DNA of 64,000 nt from Duganella fentianensis (GCF_009857835.1 NZ_WWCL01000001.1:1116001-1180000), one strand, 5' to 3'; positions 1-8,913 are shown, numbered from the stretch's first letter. Notes: generated by a model from the letters alone, not told the origin. Made by a program: numbers and translations.

Positions 1-107
1 TTGTTGTCGCTGCGCACTTCGATGCAGGTAGTGTTGCCGCCGTAGCGCGCGGTGCGCGGCCCCGGCGAGGGGATGGAACCCCGCACTCCCCAGAAGGTAA
101 ATTTCAT
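1..107 (-). CDS. MBL-fold metallo-hydrolase, N-terminal fragment
   Basis: Only the first 35 codons lie in the window; the gene runs off the left edge. The translation begins MKFTFWGVRGSIPSPG and continues with RYGGNTTCIEVR. This opening is characteristic of metallo-beta-lactamase-fold hydrolases of the phosphoribosyl cyclic phosphodiesterase/RNase Z-like group, where WGVRGS and GGNT precede the HxHxDH zinc site, which is outside the window. An AGGGAAG ribosome-binding site stands six bases before the ATG (complement of 105-107). It is transcribed away from copA. The substrate cannot be told from this fragment. Confidence 0.8.
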   Translation of the reverse strand, partial: MKFTFWGVRGSIPSPGPRTARYGGNTTCIEVRSDN

Positions 108-320
108 GTGTTCTTCCCTGTTTTTTTTTACTGATCGCTGCGGGCGATGATAGCTTTTTTTTTCGATAACAGGGAAAAAGTGACAACGATAACGACTAAT
201 TTGTGACGCCAGCCCATTCTTTCTATACACCGGCTTGCACCTAGATGCATTCTTGATAGTGAGCGCATCGCGGGTACGTTATTTCTTCGTCGCATTGCAT
301 CATGTCGCACCAGAGCACGC

Positions 321-351
321 TTGACCTTCCCATCGTGGGATACTCGATGCT
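321..351 (+). promoter_or_regulatory. CueR/MerR-type copper-responsive promoter of copA
   Basis: TTGACC (321-326) and GATGCT (346-351) are separated by 19 bp, the over-long spacer typical of MerR-family promoters. The spacer carries the imperfect dyad TTCCCATCGTGGGA. A near-copy with the same 19-bp spacing precedes the copZ gene (5970-6000). MerR-family activators untwist such spacers when they bind metal. The cueR gene lies just downstream. If these elements are right, transcription starts near 358, which rules out the ATG at 352 as the copA start. Confidence 0.75.
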
Positions 352-381
352 ATGGTTACCGAGTTGTCCCACGAGATCATC

Positions 382-2568
382 ATGCCTGCTACCTCTACTC
401 CAGCGCACACCCTGTCTTTCAAAGTGGAGGGCATGACCTGCGCCTCCTGCTCCGGCCGCGTCGAGCGGCTGCTGGCTGCCATGCCCGACGTGGCCACGGC
501 CAGCGTCAATCTGGCCACGGAAACGGCGCGCGTCAGCTCGCTCAAGCCGCTGGCCTTCGAAGCCTTCGCGCAAGCTATCGAGCAGGCCGGCTATCACGCC
601 GTCGCACCGGCAGCGCCGCCCCATAAAGCGCCCCTGCTGGCGACGGGCGGTGGCACGGCCGTGCTGCTGGCCGCGGTGTTTTCGCTGCCGCTGCTGTTGC
701 CCATGTTGCTGGAACTGGCGGGGCTGCACTGGATGCTCGATGGCCGCCTGCAATGGCTGCTGGCTACGCCCGTGCAGTTCTGGCTAGGGGCGCGCTTCTA
801 CCGCGCCGGCTGGGCCGCAGTGAAAGACCGCAGCGGCAATATGGATCTGCTGGTGGCGCTGGGCACCAGCGCTGCCTATGGTCTGAGCGTGTACCAGCTG
901 CTGGCTGCGCAGAGCGCCATGCCGCATCTGTACTTCGAAGCGTCGGCCGTGGTGATTACCCTGATTTTGCTGGGCAAATGGCTGGAAGCGCGGGCCAAGC
1001 GCCAGACCACTTCGGCCATCCGTGCCCTGCAGGCGCTGCGGCCCGAAACGGCACGGGTGCAGCGTGGCGGACAGGAAGTGGAACTGGCCATCGATGCGGT
1101 GCAGGTGGGTGATCTGGTGGTGGTGCGGCCGGGCGAACGCATCGCGGTTGACGGCATCGTGCAGCAGGGCGCCAGCCACGTGGATGAGGCGCTGATCACG
1201 GGCGAAAGCCTGCCGGTGGCGCGTGCCGTGGGCCAGCGCGTGACGGGCGGCGCCATCAACGGCGAAGGCTTGCTGCTGGTGCAGGTGACGGCGGTCGGCG
1301 CCCAGAGCACGCTGGCGCGCATCATCGCGCTGGTGGAGGATGCGCAAGGTGCCAAAGCCCCCGTACAGCGGCTGGTGGACCGCATCAGCGCCATCTTCGT
1401 GCCCGTAGTGCTGCTGCTGGCGCTGCTCACGCTGGCCGGCTGGCTGCTGGCCGGCGCCGGACTCGAACATGCGCTGATCAATGCGGTGGCCGTGCTGGTG
1501 ATAGCCTGCCCGTGCGCACTGGGGCTGGCCACGCCGGCCGCCATCATGGCCGGCACAGGCGTGGCGGCGCGTTATGGCATCCTGATCAAGGATGCCACGG
1601 CGCTCGAACTGGCGCACCGCATCAGCAGCGTGGCGTTCGACAAGACCGGCACGCTGACGGAAGGCAAGCCGGCCCTGCTGGCCCTGCATGCGCTCGATCA
1701 GGATCAGGACGGCCTGCTGCGTGCGGCCGCCGCCATCCAGCGCGGCAGCGAACATGCGCTGGCCCGCGCCGTGCTCGATGCCGCTGCCGCGCGGGGGCTG
1801 GAAGCCACGCTGGTGGCGAGCGAACTGTCGGCCCTGCCGGGGCGCGGGGTGGCTGCCACTGTGGCGGGCCAGCGCCTGCTGCTGGGCAGTAGCAGGCTGA
1901 TGAGCGAGCAGGGCGTGTCTATCGAGCCGCTGCAGGCGGAAGCGGAAGCGCATGCGCGTGCAGGCCGCACCATCGCCTGGCTGGCCAGTGTGGCGCCGGC
2001 GCCGCAGTTGCTGGGCCTGCTGGCCTTCGGCGACCGCATCAAGCCGCAGGCGCAGGCTGCGTTGCAGGCCCTGCATGCGCTGCAGGTCGAAACTATTTTG
2101 CTGACGGGCGACAATCAGGGCAGCGCCGACGCAGTCGGGCGCGAACTGGGGCTGACGCGGGTCATCGCCAACATGCTGCCCGGTGATAAGGCGGCGGCCA
2201 TCACGGCCTTGCAGCAGCCGGGCGCCTGCATCGCCATGGTCGGCGACGGCATCAATGACGCGCCGGCGCTGGCGGCGGCCGATGTGGGCATCGCCATGGG
2301 CAGCGGCACGGACGTGGCCATGCATGCAGCCGGCATTACCCTGATGCGCGGCGATCCGGCGCTGGTGGCAGCCGCCATCAGCATATCGCGCCTGACTTAC
2401 CGCAAGATCCGGCAGAATCTGTTCTGGGCATTTATCTACAATCTGGTGGGCATACCGCTGGCCGCATTCGGCTTGCTCAACCCCATGGTGGCCGGGGCAG
2501 CGATGGCACTCAGTTCCGTGAGTGTGATCAGCAATGCCCTGTTGCTGCGCCGCTGGAGACCCGCATGA
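382..2568 (+). CDS. copA: Copper-exporting P1B-type ATPase CopA
   Basis: 728 aa from ATG 382. An in-frame ATG at 352 overlaps the predicted -10 element, so it is rejected. One heavy-metal-associated domain comes first (GMTCASC at residues 17-23), followed by the membrane region with the metal-binding CPC motif (376-378), the phosphorylation motif DKTGTLT (Asp420), a GSEHALA segment equivalent to the family's HP motif, and GDGIND (about 621). These mark a Cu(I)-exporting P-type ATPase that pumps copper from the cytosol to the periplasm. The stop overlaps the cueR start by four bases (ATGA), so the two are co-transcribed and translationally coupled. The promoter at 321-351 indicates CueR control. 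Confidence 0.95.
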   Translation: MPATSTPAHTLSFKVEGMTCASCSGRVERLLAAMPDVATASVNLATETARVSSLKPLAFEAFAQAIEQAGYHAVAPAAPPHKAPLLATGGGTAVLLAAVFSLPLLLPMLLELAGLHWMLDGRLQWLLATPVQFWLGARFYRAGWAAVKDRSGNMDLLVALGTSAAYGLSVYQLLAAQSAMPHLYFEASAVVITLILLGKWLEARAKRQTTSAIRALQALRPETARVQRGGQEVELAIDAVQVGDLVVVRPGERIAVDGIVQQGASHVDEALITGESLPVARAVGQRVTGGAINGEGLLLVQVTAVGAQSTLARIIALVEDAQGAKAPVQRLVDRISAIFVPVVLLLALLTLAGWLLAGAGLEHALINAVAVLVIACPCALGLATPAAIMAGTGVAARYGILIKDATALELAHRISSVAFDKTGTLTEGKPALLALHALDQDQDGLLRAAAAIQRGSEHALARAVLDAAAARGLEATLVASELSALPGRGVAATVAGQRLLLGSSRLMSEQGVSIEPLQAEAEAHARAGRTIAWLASVAPAPQLLGLLAFGDRIKPQAQAALQALHALQVETILLTGDNQGSADAVGRELGLTRVIANMLPGDKAAAITALQQPGACIAMVGDGINDAPALAAADVGIAMGSGTDVAMHAAGITLMRGDPALVAAAISISRLTYRKIRQNLFWAFIYNLVGIPLAAFGLLNPMVAGAAMALSSVSVISNALLLRRWRPA

Positions 2569-2951
2569 ATATCGGACAGGCCGCTGCCGCTACCGGCGTC
2601 AGCGCAAAAATGATACGCCATTACGAGAGCATCGCCCTGATCCCGGCGGGCAAACGCAGCGCGGCCGGCTACCGCATCTATGCCGACAGCGATCTGCATG
2701 CGCTGCGCTTCATCAAGCGTGGCCGCAGCATGGGTTTTTCGCTCGAGCAGATACGCGAGCTGCTATCGCTGTGGCAGGACCCCAGCCGCGCCAGCGCCGA
2801 CGTGAAACGCATCGCGCTCGGCCATGTGGCGGAACTCAATCAGCGCATTGCCGAGCTGACCGAGATGCGCGACAGCCTGCAGCAGCTGGCCGGCTGCTGC
2901 CATGGCGACCAGCGCCCGGAATGCGCCATTCTGCAGTCACTGGCTGACTAG
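2565..2951 (+). CDS. cueR: MerR-family copper-responsive regulator CueR
   Basis: 128 aa. It has an N-terminal winged helix-turn-helix ([21 protein letters not shown]), a central coiled-coil dimerisation helix, and a C-terminal metal loop with CC at 112-113 and a further Cys at 120 ([10 protein letters not shown]). This cysteine spacing matches Cu(I)-sensing CueR proteins. It probably activates copA and the copZ gene at 5737-5937 through the two 19-bp-spacer promoters. Because it is the second gene of the copA operon it should autoregulate. The call rests on the HTH, the cysteines and the context; a gold- or silver-biased sensor is the main alternative. Confidence 0.92.
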   Translation: MNIGQAAAATGVSAKMIRHYESIALIPAGKRSAAGYRIYADSDLHALRFIKRGRSMGFSLEQIRELLSLWQDPSRASADVKRIALGHVAELNQRIAELTEMRDSLQQLAGCCHGDQRPECAILQSLAD

Positions 2952-3116
2952 GCCGGACGGCCGGTGTGCCGGCCAGCGTGAGATTTTTGCGCGGCGGTGA
3001 CAAACAGTGAGCTTTGCTGGTCGCACCAATGTTATCCTAAAGTCAATGTTGCTGCGAGTACCTGCGGCTGAACGGGCGCAGGCATCTGCGCCGGCAACCT
3101 GACGATAGCGAGAACT

Positions 3117-4847
3117 ATGCGAACCATGATATTCCAGCTGTTGCTGGTCGGGCTGTGTGCAATGCAAACAGTCCGGGCCCAGGAGCCGCCCGTCCTTGCT
3201 CCGGCGCAGGCTGAACTGAAGCGCGCTCCGGCCATGGCGCTGACCCAGCTCAGTTCGACGCAGATAGAGAATCTTGCGGTCACGGGCAAGGTCTGGGGCT
3301 TTTTGAAGTATCACCATCCTGCCGTCACCAGTGGCCAGCAGCAGTGGGACCAGGCATTGCTGGACATTTTGCCGTCAGTGCTGGCGGCGCCCGACCGCGC
3401 CAGCGCAGACCATGTGCTGCATGGCTGGATCAGCCGCCTGGGCCCGGTGCCGGCGTGTCAGGATTGCGCCACGCTGGAGCCGGCACAGTACCAGCTCCTG
3501 CCCAGTCTGGCATGGCTAGAGGATGGCCAGCTGCTGAGTGCCGGGCTGCGCGATGATTTGCAGGCCGTCTACCGTAACCGCGCGCGTCACGCCAGGCAGT
3601 TTTATGTGACGCTGACGCCCTTGGTCGGCAATCCGGTATTCGCGCAGGAAGCCGCTTATGCGGACCTGAAGTTTCCCGATAGCGGCTACCAGCTGCTGGC
3701 CCTGTTCCGGTTCTGGAATGTGATCGAATACTGGGCGCCTTACCGCGATCAGGTCGGCGCCGACTGGGATCAGGTCTTGCGTGCATCGATAGCGCCGCTG
3801 GCGCTGGCACCCGATCGTAACCGCTATGAACTGGCGCTGATGGCTGTGATCGCTCAGGTTCATGACAGCCACAGTAATTTGTCGAGTTCGCTGCACCTGC
3901 GCCCACCTGTGGGCGCCTGCGCCTTGCCCGTGCGGCTGCGCTTTGTGCAGGGCCAGGCTGTGGTCAGCGGCTACACCAGCGCGGCAGAAGGCATGGCCAG
4001 TGGCCTGCAGCGCGGCGATATTCTGACCGAGCTCGATGGCGTACCGCTGGCGCAGTTGCTGGTTACGCTGCAACCCTATTATGCCGCGTCGAATCAGGCG
4101 GCGCGTCTGCGCGACGTCGCTGCCGGCCTGACCCGGGGCGAGTGTGGCAGTGCGCAGCTGGCGATCCGGCGCGAAGGCACCTTGCGCCAGCTGGCCGTGG
4201 CACGTATCCCGGAAAGCGGCCCAAGTAGCAAGGTCACGCACGACAAACCGGGCGACACCTTCCAGCTGATTAACGACAAGATCGCCTACATCAAGCTATC
4301 CTCGATCCAGCGCAGCGATGTGCCGGCCTATATGGAGCGTGCCGCGCACACCAAGGGGCTGATCATCGATATCCGCAACTATCCCTCGGACTTTGTGCCG
4401 TTTGCGCTGGGCCAGTATCTGGTCGAACAGCCCACTCCGTTTGTGCGCTTCACCATCGCCGATCTGGCCAATCCGGGCGGATTCAAGTGGAGCCAGCAGC
4501 TGATGCTCCAGCCGCAAGCCCCCCATTACGGGGGCAAGGTGGTGATTCTGGTCGATGAGCGCTCGCAAAGCCAGTCCGAATATACGGCGATGGCTTTGCG
4601 TGCGAGTCCCCGCGCGCTGGTGCTGGGCAGTATGACGGCGGGGGCGGATGGGAATGTGTCGGCGCTGGTCTTGCCCGGCGGCTTAAAAACCATGATCAGT
4701 GGTATCGGCGTGTTTTATCCCGACAAACGGCCTACCCAGCGTATCGGCATCGTGCCCGATATCGTGGTCAGCCCGACGGTCGCGGGCTTGCGCGACCAGC
4801 GCGACGAGGTGCTGGAAGCCGCCATCCGGCTTATCGAGCGCGAGTGA
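3117..4847 (+). CDS. S41-family (tail-specific-type) peptidase, exported
   Basis: 576 aa with a signal peptide (about residues 1-21, ending VRAQ). The order is: an N-terminal helical segment containing VWGFLKYHHP, a PDZ-like segment (ASGLQRGDILTELDG), then the S41 catalytic core with SQSQSEY (483-489) as the likely nucleophile region, and VLGSMTAGADGNVS. The lysine of the Tsp/CtpA Ser-Lys dyad is not evident in that last segment, so the catalytic base may differ in this subfamily. ATG 3117 has GCGAG just upstream; ATG 3126 is possible. It stands alone and converges on the TauE gene. Periplasmic protein turnover is likely; the substrate is unknown. Confidence 0.85.
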   Translation: MRTMIFQLLLVGLCAMQTVRAQEPPVLAPAQAELKRAPAMALTQLSSTQIENLAVTGKVWGFLKYHHPAVTSGQQQWDQALLDILPSVLAAPDRASADHVLHGWISRLGPVPACQDCATLEPAQYQLLPSLAWLEDGQLLSAGLRDDLQAVYRNRARHARQFYVTLTPLVGNPVFAQEAAYADLKFPDSGYQLLALFRFWNVIEYWAPYRDQVGADWDQVLRASIAPLALAPDRNRYELALMAVIAQVHDSHSNLSSSLHLRPPVGACALPVRLRFVQGQAVVSGYTSAAEGMASGLQRGDILTELDGVPLAQLLVTLQPYYAASNQAARLRDVAAGLTRGECGSAQLAIRREGTLRQLAVARIPESGPSSKVTHDKPGDTFQLINDKIAYIKLSSIQRSDVPAYMERAAHTKGLIIDIRNYPSDFVPFALGQYLVEQPTPFVRFTIADLANPGGFKWSQQLMLQPQAPHYGGKVVILVDERSQSQSEYTAMALRASPRALVLGSMTAGADGNVSALVLPGGLKTMISGIGVFYPDKRPTQRIGIVPDIVVSPTVAGLRDQRDEVLEAAIRLIERE

Positions 4848-4874
4848 GGCCGGCCCGCTAGACTGGCCGCTAGC

Positions 4875-5639
4875 TCAGGCGCGCATGAACATCCATACGG
4901 TCAGGCTGGCACCGACCAGCACCACAAAGGCGCGCATGACTTTTTCCGGCAGGCGGTGGATCAGCCAGCCGCCGACAAAGCCGCCGGCGATGCCGCCCGC
5001 GCACAGCGCCAGCGCGGCTGGCCAGCTGATCAGCGAGGAGCTGGCGAAGATGGCTGCGGCGGCCGCATTCATGGCCATGGCCAGCACATTCTTGGTGGCA
5101 GCTGCGGCACGCACCTGCTGGCCGGCGATGGTCAGCGCGGCCAGCATCAGGAAACCGATGCCGCCGCCGAAATAGCCGCCATACACCGCGATGCAGCTCT
5201 GCACCAGAATCAGGGTCCAGCGCGGCATGCTGCTGGCCGCGTGCAGCGGTTTTTTGCGGAAGCTGCCCCAGGCGAATACGCTGGTGGCAAACAGCACCAG
5301 CCAGGGCACCAGCCGGGCAAAGAACGAGGGCGGAGTGTTGAGCAGCAGGATGGCGCCGAACAGGCCGCCGATGGCGCTGATGATCAGCATCTGGCGGAAC
5401 GTCAGCGGGCCCACATCGGCCACCAGTTTGCGCCCCGTATAGCCGGAAGTGATCTGGCTGGGGAACAGGGCAATGGTGGAAGTCATATTCGCTGCCAGCG
5501 GGTTCAGGCCGGCCAGCAGCAGGGCAGGGAAGGTGATGAAGGAGCCGCCACCGGCAAGGGCGTTCTGTACGCCGGCCAGAAAACCGGCCGTGGCAACCAT
5601 CAGTATCAGGGGGAGATCAAGAGCAGGTACGGGAGGCAT
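4875..5639 (-). CDS. Sulfite exporter TauE/SafE-family membrane protein
   Basis: 254 aa, hydrophobic throughout, with about eight predicted membrane segments. The N-terminal signature GFLAGVQNALAGGGSFITFPALL and the second-half repeat GGYFGGGIGFLMLAALTIAG are typical of the TauE/SafE family (anion export of sulfite, sulfoacetate and similar compounds). Nothing nearby names the substrate. It lies downstream of copZ on the same strand with a 97-bp gap, so co-transcription is possible but not shown. It ends 28 bp from the S41 gene, tail to tail. Confidence 0.88.
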   Translation of the reverse strand: MPPVPALDLPLILMVATAGFLAGVQNALAGGGSFITFPALLLAGLNPLAANMTSTIALFPSQITSGYTGRKLVADVGPLTFRQMLIISAIGGLFGAILLLNTPPSFFARLVPWLVLFATSVFAWGSFRKKPLHAASSMPRWTLILVQSCIAVYGGYFGGGIGFLMLAALTIAGQQVRAAAATKNVLAMAMNAAAAAIFASSSLISWPAALALCAGGIAGGFVGGWLIHRLPEKVMRAFVVLVGASLTVWMFMRA

Positions 5640-5736
5640 GAGTGGGCACCCGGCAGGCGGGTTGCAACGGTTAAAGTGGAATTGTGACCGTTGATTATAA
5701 CCGCGCCTGCCTGAGCCCGTGCCGGGCCGGTTGCTA

Positions 5737-5937
5737 CTAGCTGGCGGCGCTGACGGGGTAGCCGGCCTGCACGATGGCAGCCGTCAGGGCCGGCAGCGCC
5801 GTGCTGCTGTCGATGCGGACTTGTTTGCTGGCCAGATCGATCTCGACGCGGGCTGCGGCATCGACGGCCTGTACGGCTTTGGTGACAGCACCCACGCAGT
5901 GGCTGCAGCTCATATTTTCTACCTGTAATTGATACAT
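5737..5937 (-). CDS. copZ: CopZ-like heavy-metal chaperone (HMA domain)
   Basis: 66 aa, a single ferredoxin-like HMA domain. The metal-binding motif is MSCSHC near residue 9, and the rest matches CopZ/Atx1 chaperones in length and pattern (ALPALTAAIVQAGYPV). A GGAG ribosome-binding site is correctly spaced. The protein should carry Cu(I) in the cytosol and hand it to CopA. Its promoter (5970-6000) closely resembles that of copA, placing it in the same CueR regulon although it is about 3 kb away and on the opposite strand. Confidence 0.9.
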   Translation of the reverse strand: MYQLQVENMSCSHCVGAVTKAVQAVDAAARVEIDLASKQVRIDSSTALPALTAAIVQAGYPVSAAS

Positions 5938-5969
5938 CGTAATTCTCCGTTAGCGGTGACGATGATCAT

Positions 5970-6000
5970 ACTGTAGCCCTTACCACGGTGGGAAGGGCAA
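5970..6000 (-). promoter_or_regulatory. CueR-type promoter of copZ
   Basis: Read on the minus strand: TTGCCC, a 19-bp spacer containing TTCCCACCGTGGTAAGGG, then TACAGT. The spacer shares TTCCCA-CGTGG with the copA promoter spacer, and the spacing is the same. The start point would be near 5964, leaving a short leader before the copZ ATG at 5937. Together the pair makes a small CueR regulon visible inside this window. Confidence 0.75.
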
Positions 6001-6008
6001 GCAGTGTT

Positions 6009-6293
6009 TCAGGTTTCCGGTGGATCGTCGAGTTTGGACAGGTCGAGGCAGACCAGCGCCCAGATGCCGCCCGCGTAATCGGGCTGGCTGGACAGACGTT
6101 CCACTTCCGAGGGTTTGATTTCGAAGGCTTTGCCCTGTTCGACTAGCTGGCCGACGTGGCCGTAGATGGCTTTGGTGGCATTGCTCATGGCTTTGCCCAA
6201 GGTTTCGCCGCTGGTAACGCAGCCGGGGATGTCGGGCACGGTCACGCCGTAGCGGCTGCCGTCGCGCTTGCGGATCAGGATAGGGATGTCCAT
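6009..6293 (-). CDS. HicB-family antitoxin-like protein, orphan
   Basis: 94 aa. The N-terminal half is a partial RNase H-like HicB fold (YGVTVPDIPGCVTSGETLGKAMSNATKAI), in which VPDIPGC and the G-T/E-L/A pattern are diagnostic. No HicA-like (dsRBD, GSHH motif) reading frame precedes or follows it. The 60-bp stretch just upstream contains only a short frame ending in a stop at the ATG. It could be a solitary regulator or a remnant. Unlike many HicB proteins it has no recognisable C-terminal ribbon-helix-helix or HTH domain. Confidence 0.8.
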   Translation of the reverse strand: MDIPILIRKRDGSRYGVTVPDIPGCVTSGETLGKAMSNATKAIYGHVGQLVEQGKAFEIKPSEVERLSSQPDYAGGIWALVCLDLSKLDDPPET

Positions 6294-6420
6294 GGTCTCA
6301 CCTCAGCTCGGTCCGTAGGGCAGGGAATACAGGGCCTGGCAGTCTAGTGTCATACAGCTTGCGAGCGGTTTCAAGCACTTTCGGTGTCGGCTCCAGGTCA
6401 GATAAGTTAAAAATTTATCC

Positions 6421-6469
6421 TTGACAATAATTATTTCCCAAGATAACATTCATTTAATTCTCTTGGGAA
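6421..6469 (+). promoter_or_regulatory. Promoter with flanking 9-bp inverted repeat, PEP-CTERM gene
   Basis: A consensus -35 TTGACA (6421-6426), a 17-bp spacer and TAACAT (6444-6449) lie in an AT-rich stretch. A perfect inverted repeat, TTCCCAAGA (6435-6443) and TCTTGGGAA (6461-6469), has one arm in the spacer and the other just past the expected start point near 6456. That geometry suits a repressor operator. The leader to the ATG at 6568 would be about 110 nt. Confidence 0.6.
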
Positions 6470-6567
6470 TATATTATTACTTTAGAGAAAGTGATGCGCT
6501 AGGTTTCTTGTGGTAACTAATGCTGGCGAATCCAAGCTGAAACGACAACTCATAAAACAGGGATACC

Positions 6568-7200
6568 ATGAAAAACTTCAAATTCGCCGCTCTGGCACTG
6601 GCTCTCGCCGCTATCGGTAGCGCCAACGCAGCCGTCATCACTTTCCAGACCGGTACTTCCACCGCCGGTATTCAAAGCACGGCGCAGGCCTATGCCGATA
6701 TAGTCAATGCCGCAGTTTCCGCCCCGGGTGCCCATTCGCTAGTGTTGTCCTCGTACGACAACGTCTCGAACAACGGCATTTTCCACGCCGGCACCAGCAA
6801 TATCGCTTTCAAATCGACCATCGATTTCGGCCTGACCAGCGCTGGCACCTATTCGTTCCGCGCCGGTGTGGACTTCGGTAACGGTGGTGCCGTCTTCCTC
6901 GACGGTCAAGTGGTGGACATCAAGAAGAACGATATGTGGTGGGGCGGTAGCTACAGCAACAGCAGCCAGTTCTTCCAGGTGTCCGGTGCCGCCCTGTCGG
7001 CTGGCAACCACACCCTGACCATCTATGGCCTGGAAGGTTGCTGCGACGGTAACCAGCAGGTGCAGTTCGCCAAAGCTGGCGACGCTTACCAGAGCTTCAG
7101 CGTGAATACGCTGGCACCGGTACCAGAGCCAGAAACCTATGCCATGCTGCTCGGTGGTCTGGCCATGCTGGGCGTCGTCGCCCGTCGTCGCCGCGCTTAA
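6568..7200 (+). CDS. PEP-CTERM sorting domain protein, CCXG type
   Basis: 210 aa. Signal peptide MKNFKFAALALALAAIGSANA, an extracellular beta-rich body, and a C-terminal sorting signal VPEPETYAMLLGGLAML followed by an arginine cluster (VARRRRA). PEP-CTERM tails are recognised by exosortase in exopolysaccharide-producing Gram-negatives. The GLEGCCDG segment near residue 150 fits the CCXG subgroup of these proteins. The exosortase gene is not in this window. The gene is monocistronic, with its own strong promoter and a strong terminator. A biofilm or surface role is inferred from the family; the specific function is unknown. Confidence 0.9.
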   Translation: MKNFKFAALALALAAIGSANAAVITFQTGTSTAGIQSTAQAYADIVNAAVSAPGAHSLVLSSYDNVSNNGIFHAGTSNIAFKSTIDFGLTSAGTYSFRAGVDFGNGGAVFLDGQVVDIKKNDMWWGGSYSNSSQFFQVSGAALSAGNHTLTIYGLEGCCDGNQQVQFAKAGDAYQSFSVNTLAPVPEPETYAMLLGGLAMLGVVARRRRA

Positions 7201-7220
7201 GCCTGCATTGCACTGTCTGT

Positions 7221-7257
7221 AAAAAACCTGCCAGCATCACGCTGGCAGGTTTTTTTT
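7221..7257. terminator. Bidirectional intrinsic terminator
   Basis: The stem AACCTGCCAGC / GCTGGCAGGTT (7225-7235 and 7241-7251) has a five-base loop, an A-run on the left and eight T on the right. It serves the PEP-CTERM gene and, on the other strand, the porin gene that ends at 7263. Confidence 0.95.
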
Positions 7258-7262
7258 ATGCC

Positions 7263-8597
7263 TCAGAATTCCGTATGCAGACGTAGGGAAGCGATATCGA
7301 CGGGCCCGCGTGCGGCATTGTAGGCCGGATGACGGATGCGCTGCCAGTCCAGCGTGAGCGCCAGCGACTTGTTCAGGGCCAGGTTGTAATAGGCTTCCAC
7401 GGCCTGTTCCTGCCGGTATTGCAGGGCGCCGTCGCCGATGAAGAAGCTGATGCCGCCTGCGGCCAGATAGGCCCGGCGCGCACCGGACAGGCCATTGCTG
7501 GCCACGGCTACGCCTATGCTGTCCTGAGCCCGCTGCCATGCCGTGCCGCGCAGCACGGCGCCGGCCGTCAGCGATTGATCGATTTCCGTGAAAGCATAGG
7601 TTTCAGTCTGGCCGTCGGCCTTGCTGTAGCGGCCGAACAGACCCAGATCCGCGCCGACGGCCTGCTCGACACTGATGCCCAGTCCCCGCTTGTGCTGGTC
7701 GCCATGGCGTACCAGCCCGATTTCCGGCGTGCTGCCCGTGCGGCTGGCCAGCTGCGTGGCATCTTCAAAACGCGCCATGCGCAGATGGCTGTTAAAGGCC
7801 AGCACGCGGACACGGCCGGGCTGGCCCGCCAGCGTGTGCGCATGTTCGAGTTCGATCTGGTCGCCATAGTGCTGCCAGATTTTCGGATCTAGCGCTTGCT
7901 GGTTGGGCTGGCGCGGCTCGATAAAGCGGCCCGCACGCAGCACCCAGTTGTCGAAATAGCGTTCCAGCGTGGCGCCCCAGGTATAGCCGCGCGCATCGGC
8001 CGCATAGTCGTAGGCACCATAAGTCATCAGCGACCAGTTGAGGAACTGGGTGCGCGGATCATGGGCATAGCTATTCGGATCGAACACATCGAGCACGCTC
8101 AGATTGCCGGCCGTGAGTACCCAGCGGCGCCGGCTTTGCGTGCCGGCCAGCTGGTTGGCGGCCGATTCCAGCGCTTCCGTCTCGCCGTCCTGCTGCCAGC
8201 TCTGGCGCAGGAACAAGCGGGCGCGGTACAGCTTGAGGTTGCTGCCGGAAGCGCGCCCCATGTCGCCATTGCTGAAGCCGCCCAGCCCCGTCAGGCCGGA
8301 CAGGGGGATGCCCTGGGCCGCCTCCGGATTGACATACAGTTCGCCGCCCTGCCAGGGGCGCCAGCCCAGTGCCAGCGTGGTGGTCCATGAGTAGCTGAGT
8401 TCGCGGCTGGTGCTCAGGCTGTTGGTGCCGGAATAGGCGGCCGCAAACGCGTGCTTGTTCTGCCAGGTATACGTGGATTGCAGGTGGGCATTCCAGTCTT
8501 CCGCTGTGCTTGCTTCGTCGGCATAGGCATAGCCGGTCAGCAGGGGCAGCACAGCGCAGCCAGTGAAAAATTTGGAACGAGAAAAGATACGACGCAT
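7263..8597 (-). CDS. OprB-family carbohydrate-selective porin
   Basis: 444 aa. It has an N-terminal export signal ending near AYA, then a beta-barrel sequence containing WNAHLQSTYTWQ, GGELYVNPEAAQG and DVFDPNSYAHDPRTQF, which are recurrent in OprB-type porins, and a C-terminal phenylalanine (LRLHTEF) as the outer-membrane assembly signal. It should form a sugar-permeable channel in the outer membrane. A GGGAG site precedes the ATG. No transport genes adjoin it. A less specific alternative is another 16-strand porin. Confidence 0.88.
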   Translation of the reverse strand: MRRIFSRSKFFTGCAVLPLLTGYAYADEASTAEDWNAHLQSTYTWQNKHAFAAAYSGTNSLSTSRELSYSWTTTLALGWRPWQGGELYVNPEAAQGIPLSGLTGLGGFSNGDMGRASGSNLKLYRARLFLRQSWQQDGETEALESAANQLAGTQSRRRWVLTAGNLSVLDVFDPNSYAHDPRTQFLNWSLMTYGAYDYAADARGYTWGATLERYFDNWVLRAGRFIEPRQPNQQALDPKIWQHYGDQIELEHAHTLAGQPGRVRVLAFNSHLRMARFEDATQLASRTGSTPEIGLVRHGDQHKRGLGISVEQAVGADLGLFGRYSKADGQTETYAFTEIDQSLTAGAVLRGTAWQRAQDSIGVAVASNGLSGARRAYLAAGGISFFIGDGALQYRQEQAVEAYYNLALNKSLALTLDWQRIRHPAYNAARGPVDIASLRLHTEF

Positions 8598-8841
8598 ACA
8601 GACTCCCGGTTCCCGCGCCGGTGGCGCAGGAGCGTGCCTGTGCCGCAGCGGCGACAGGCGAATTGAAATGATGGGGAAGCGTGGGCCGGATCAGCAGATC
8701 CGGCAGGTGCACTACCCGCCAGACAGGCATGGTAGCGGCACGATATGTCGTGCGGATTACCTTGCCTGTGACATGTCGAAAAATCGACGACTATAACTGT
8801 CCACAGGAATGACTCCGAAGTTGGGATGGCGCGATTATAGC
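8598..8841. other. Intergenic region upstream of the OprB-type porin
   Basis: About 245 bp without a gene. It must hold the porin promoter, but no convincing -35/-10 pair is obvious. A 6-bp inverted repeat, GCACGA (8738-8743) and TCGTGC (8748-8753), with a 4-bp gap, is a possible operator. A smaller dyad TCG-aaaaa-CGA lies around 8777. Confidence 0.4.
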
Positions 8842-8886
8842 TAAAAATAAACTAGCCCGCCGGCAGCAAGCTGCGGGCGGGCTAGT
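8842..8886 (-). terminator. Intrinsic terminator of the PhoH gene
   Basis: The perfect 10-bp outer stem ACTAGCCCGC (8851-8860) / GCGGGCTAGT (8877-8886) continues into an inner stem. On the minus strand it is followed by a T-rich stretch (TTATTTTTAG). It lies 28 bp past the PhoH stop codon. Confidence 0.85.
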
Positions 8887-8913
8887 GGGCTAGCCTGGTC
8901 TAAGAGGCCGGGC

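Noticed and set aside
2951-2974. GGCCGG/CCGGCC hairpin after cueR as a terminator
   Set aside because: The stem is short and the T-run begins ten bases too late, so evidence is too weak to annotate.
6294-6403. Short frame directly upstream of the HicB gene, considered as a HicA remnant
   Set aside because: It encodes about 35 residues without the HicA GSHH or dsRBD pattern and has no good start codon.
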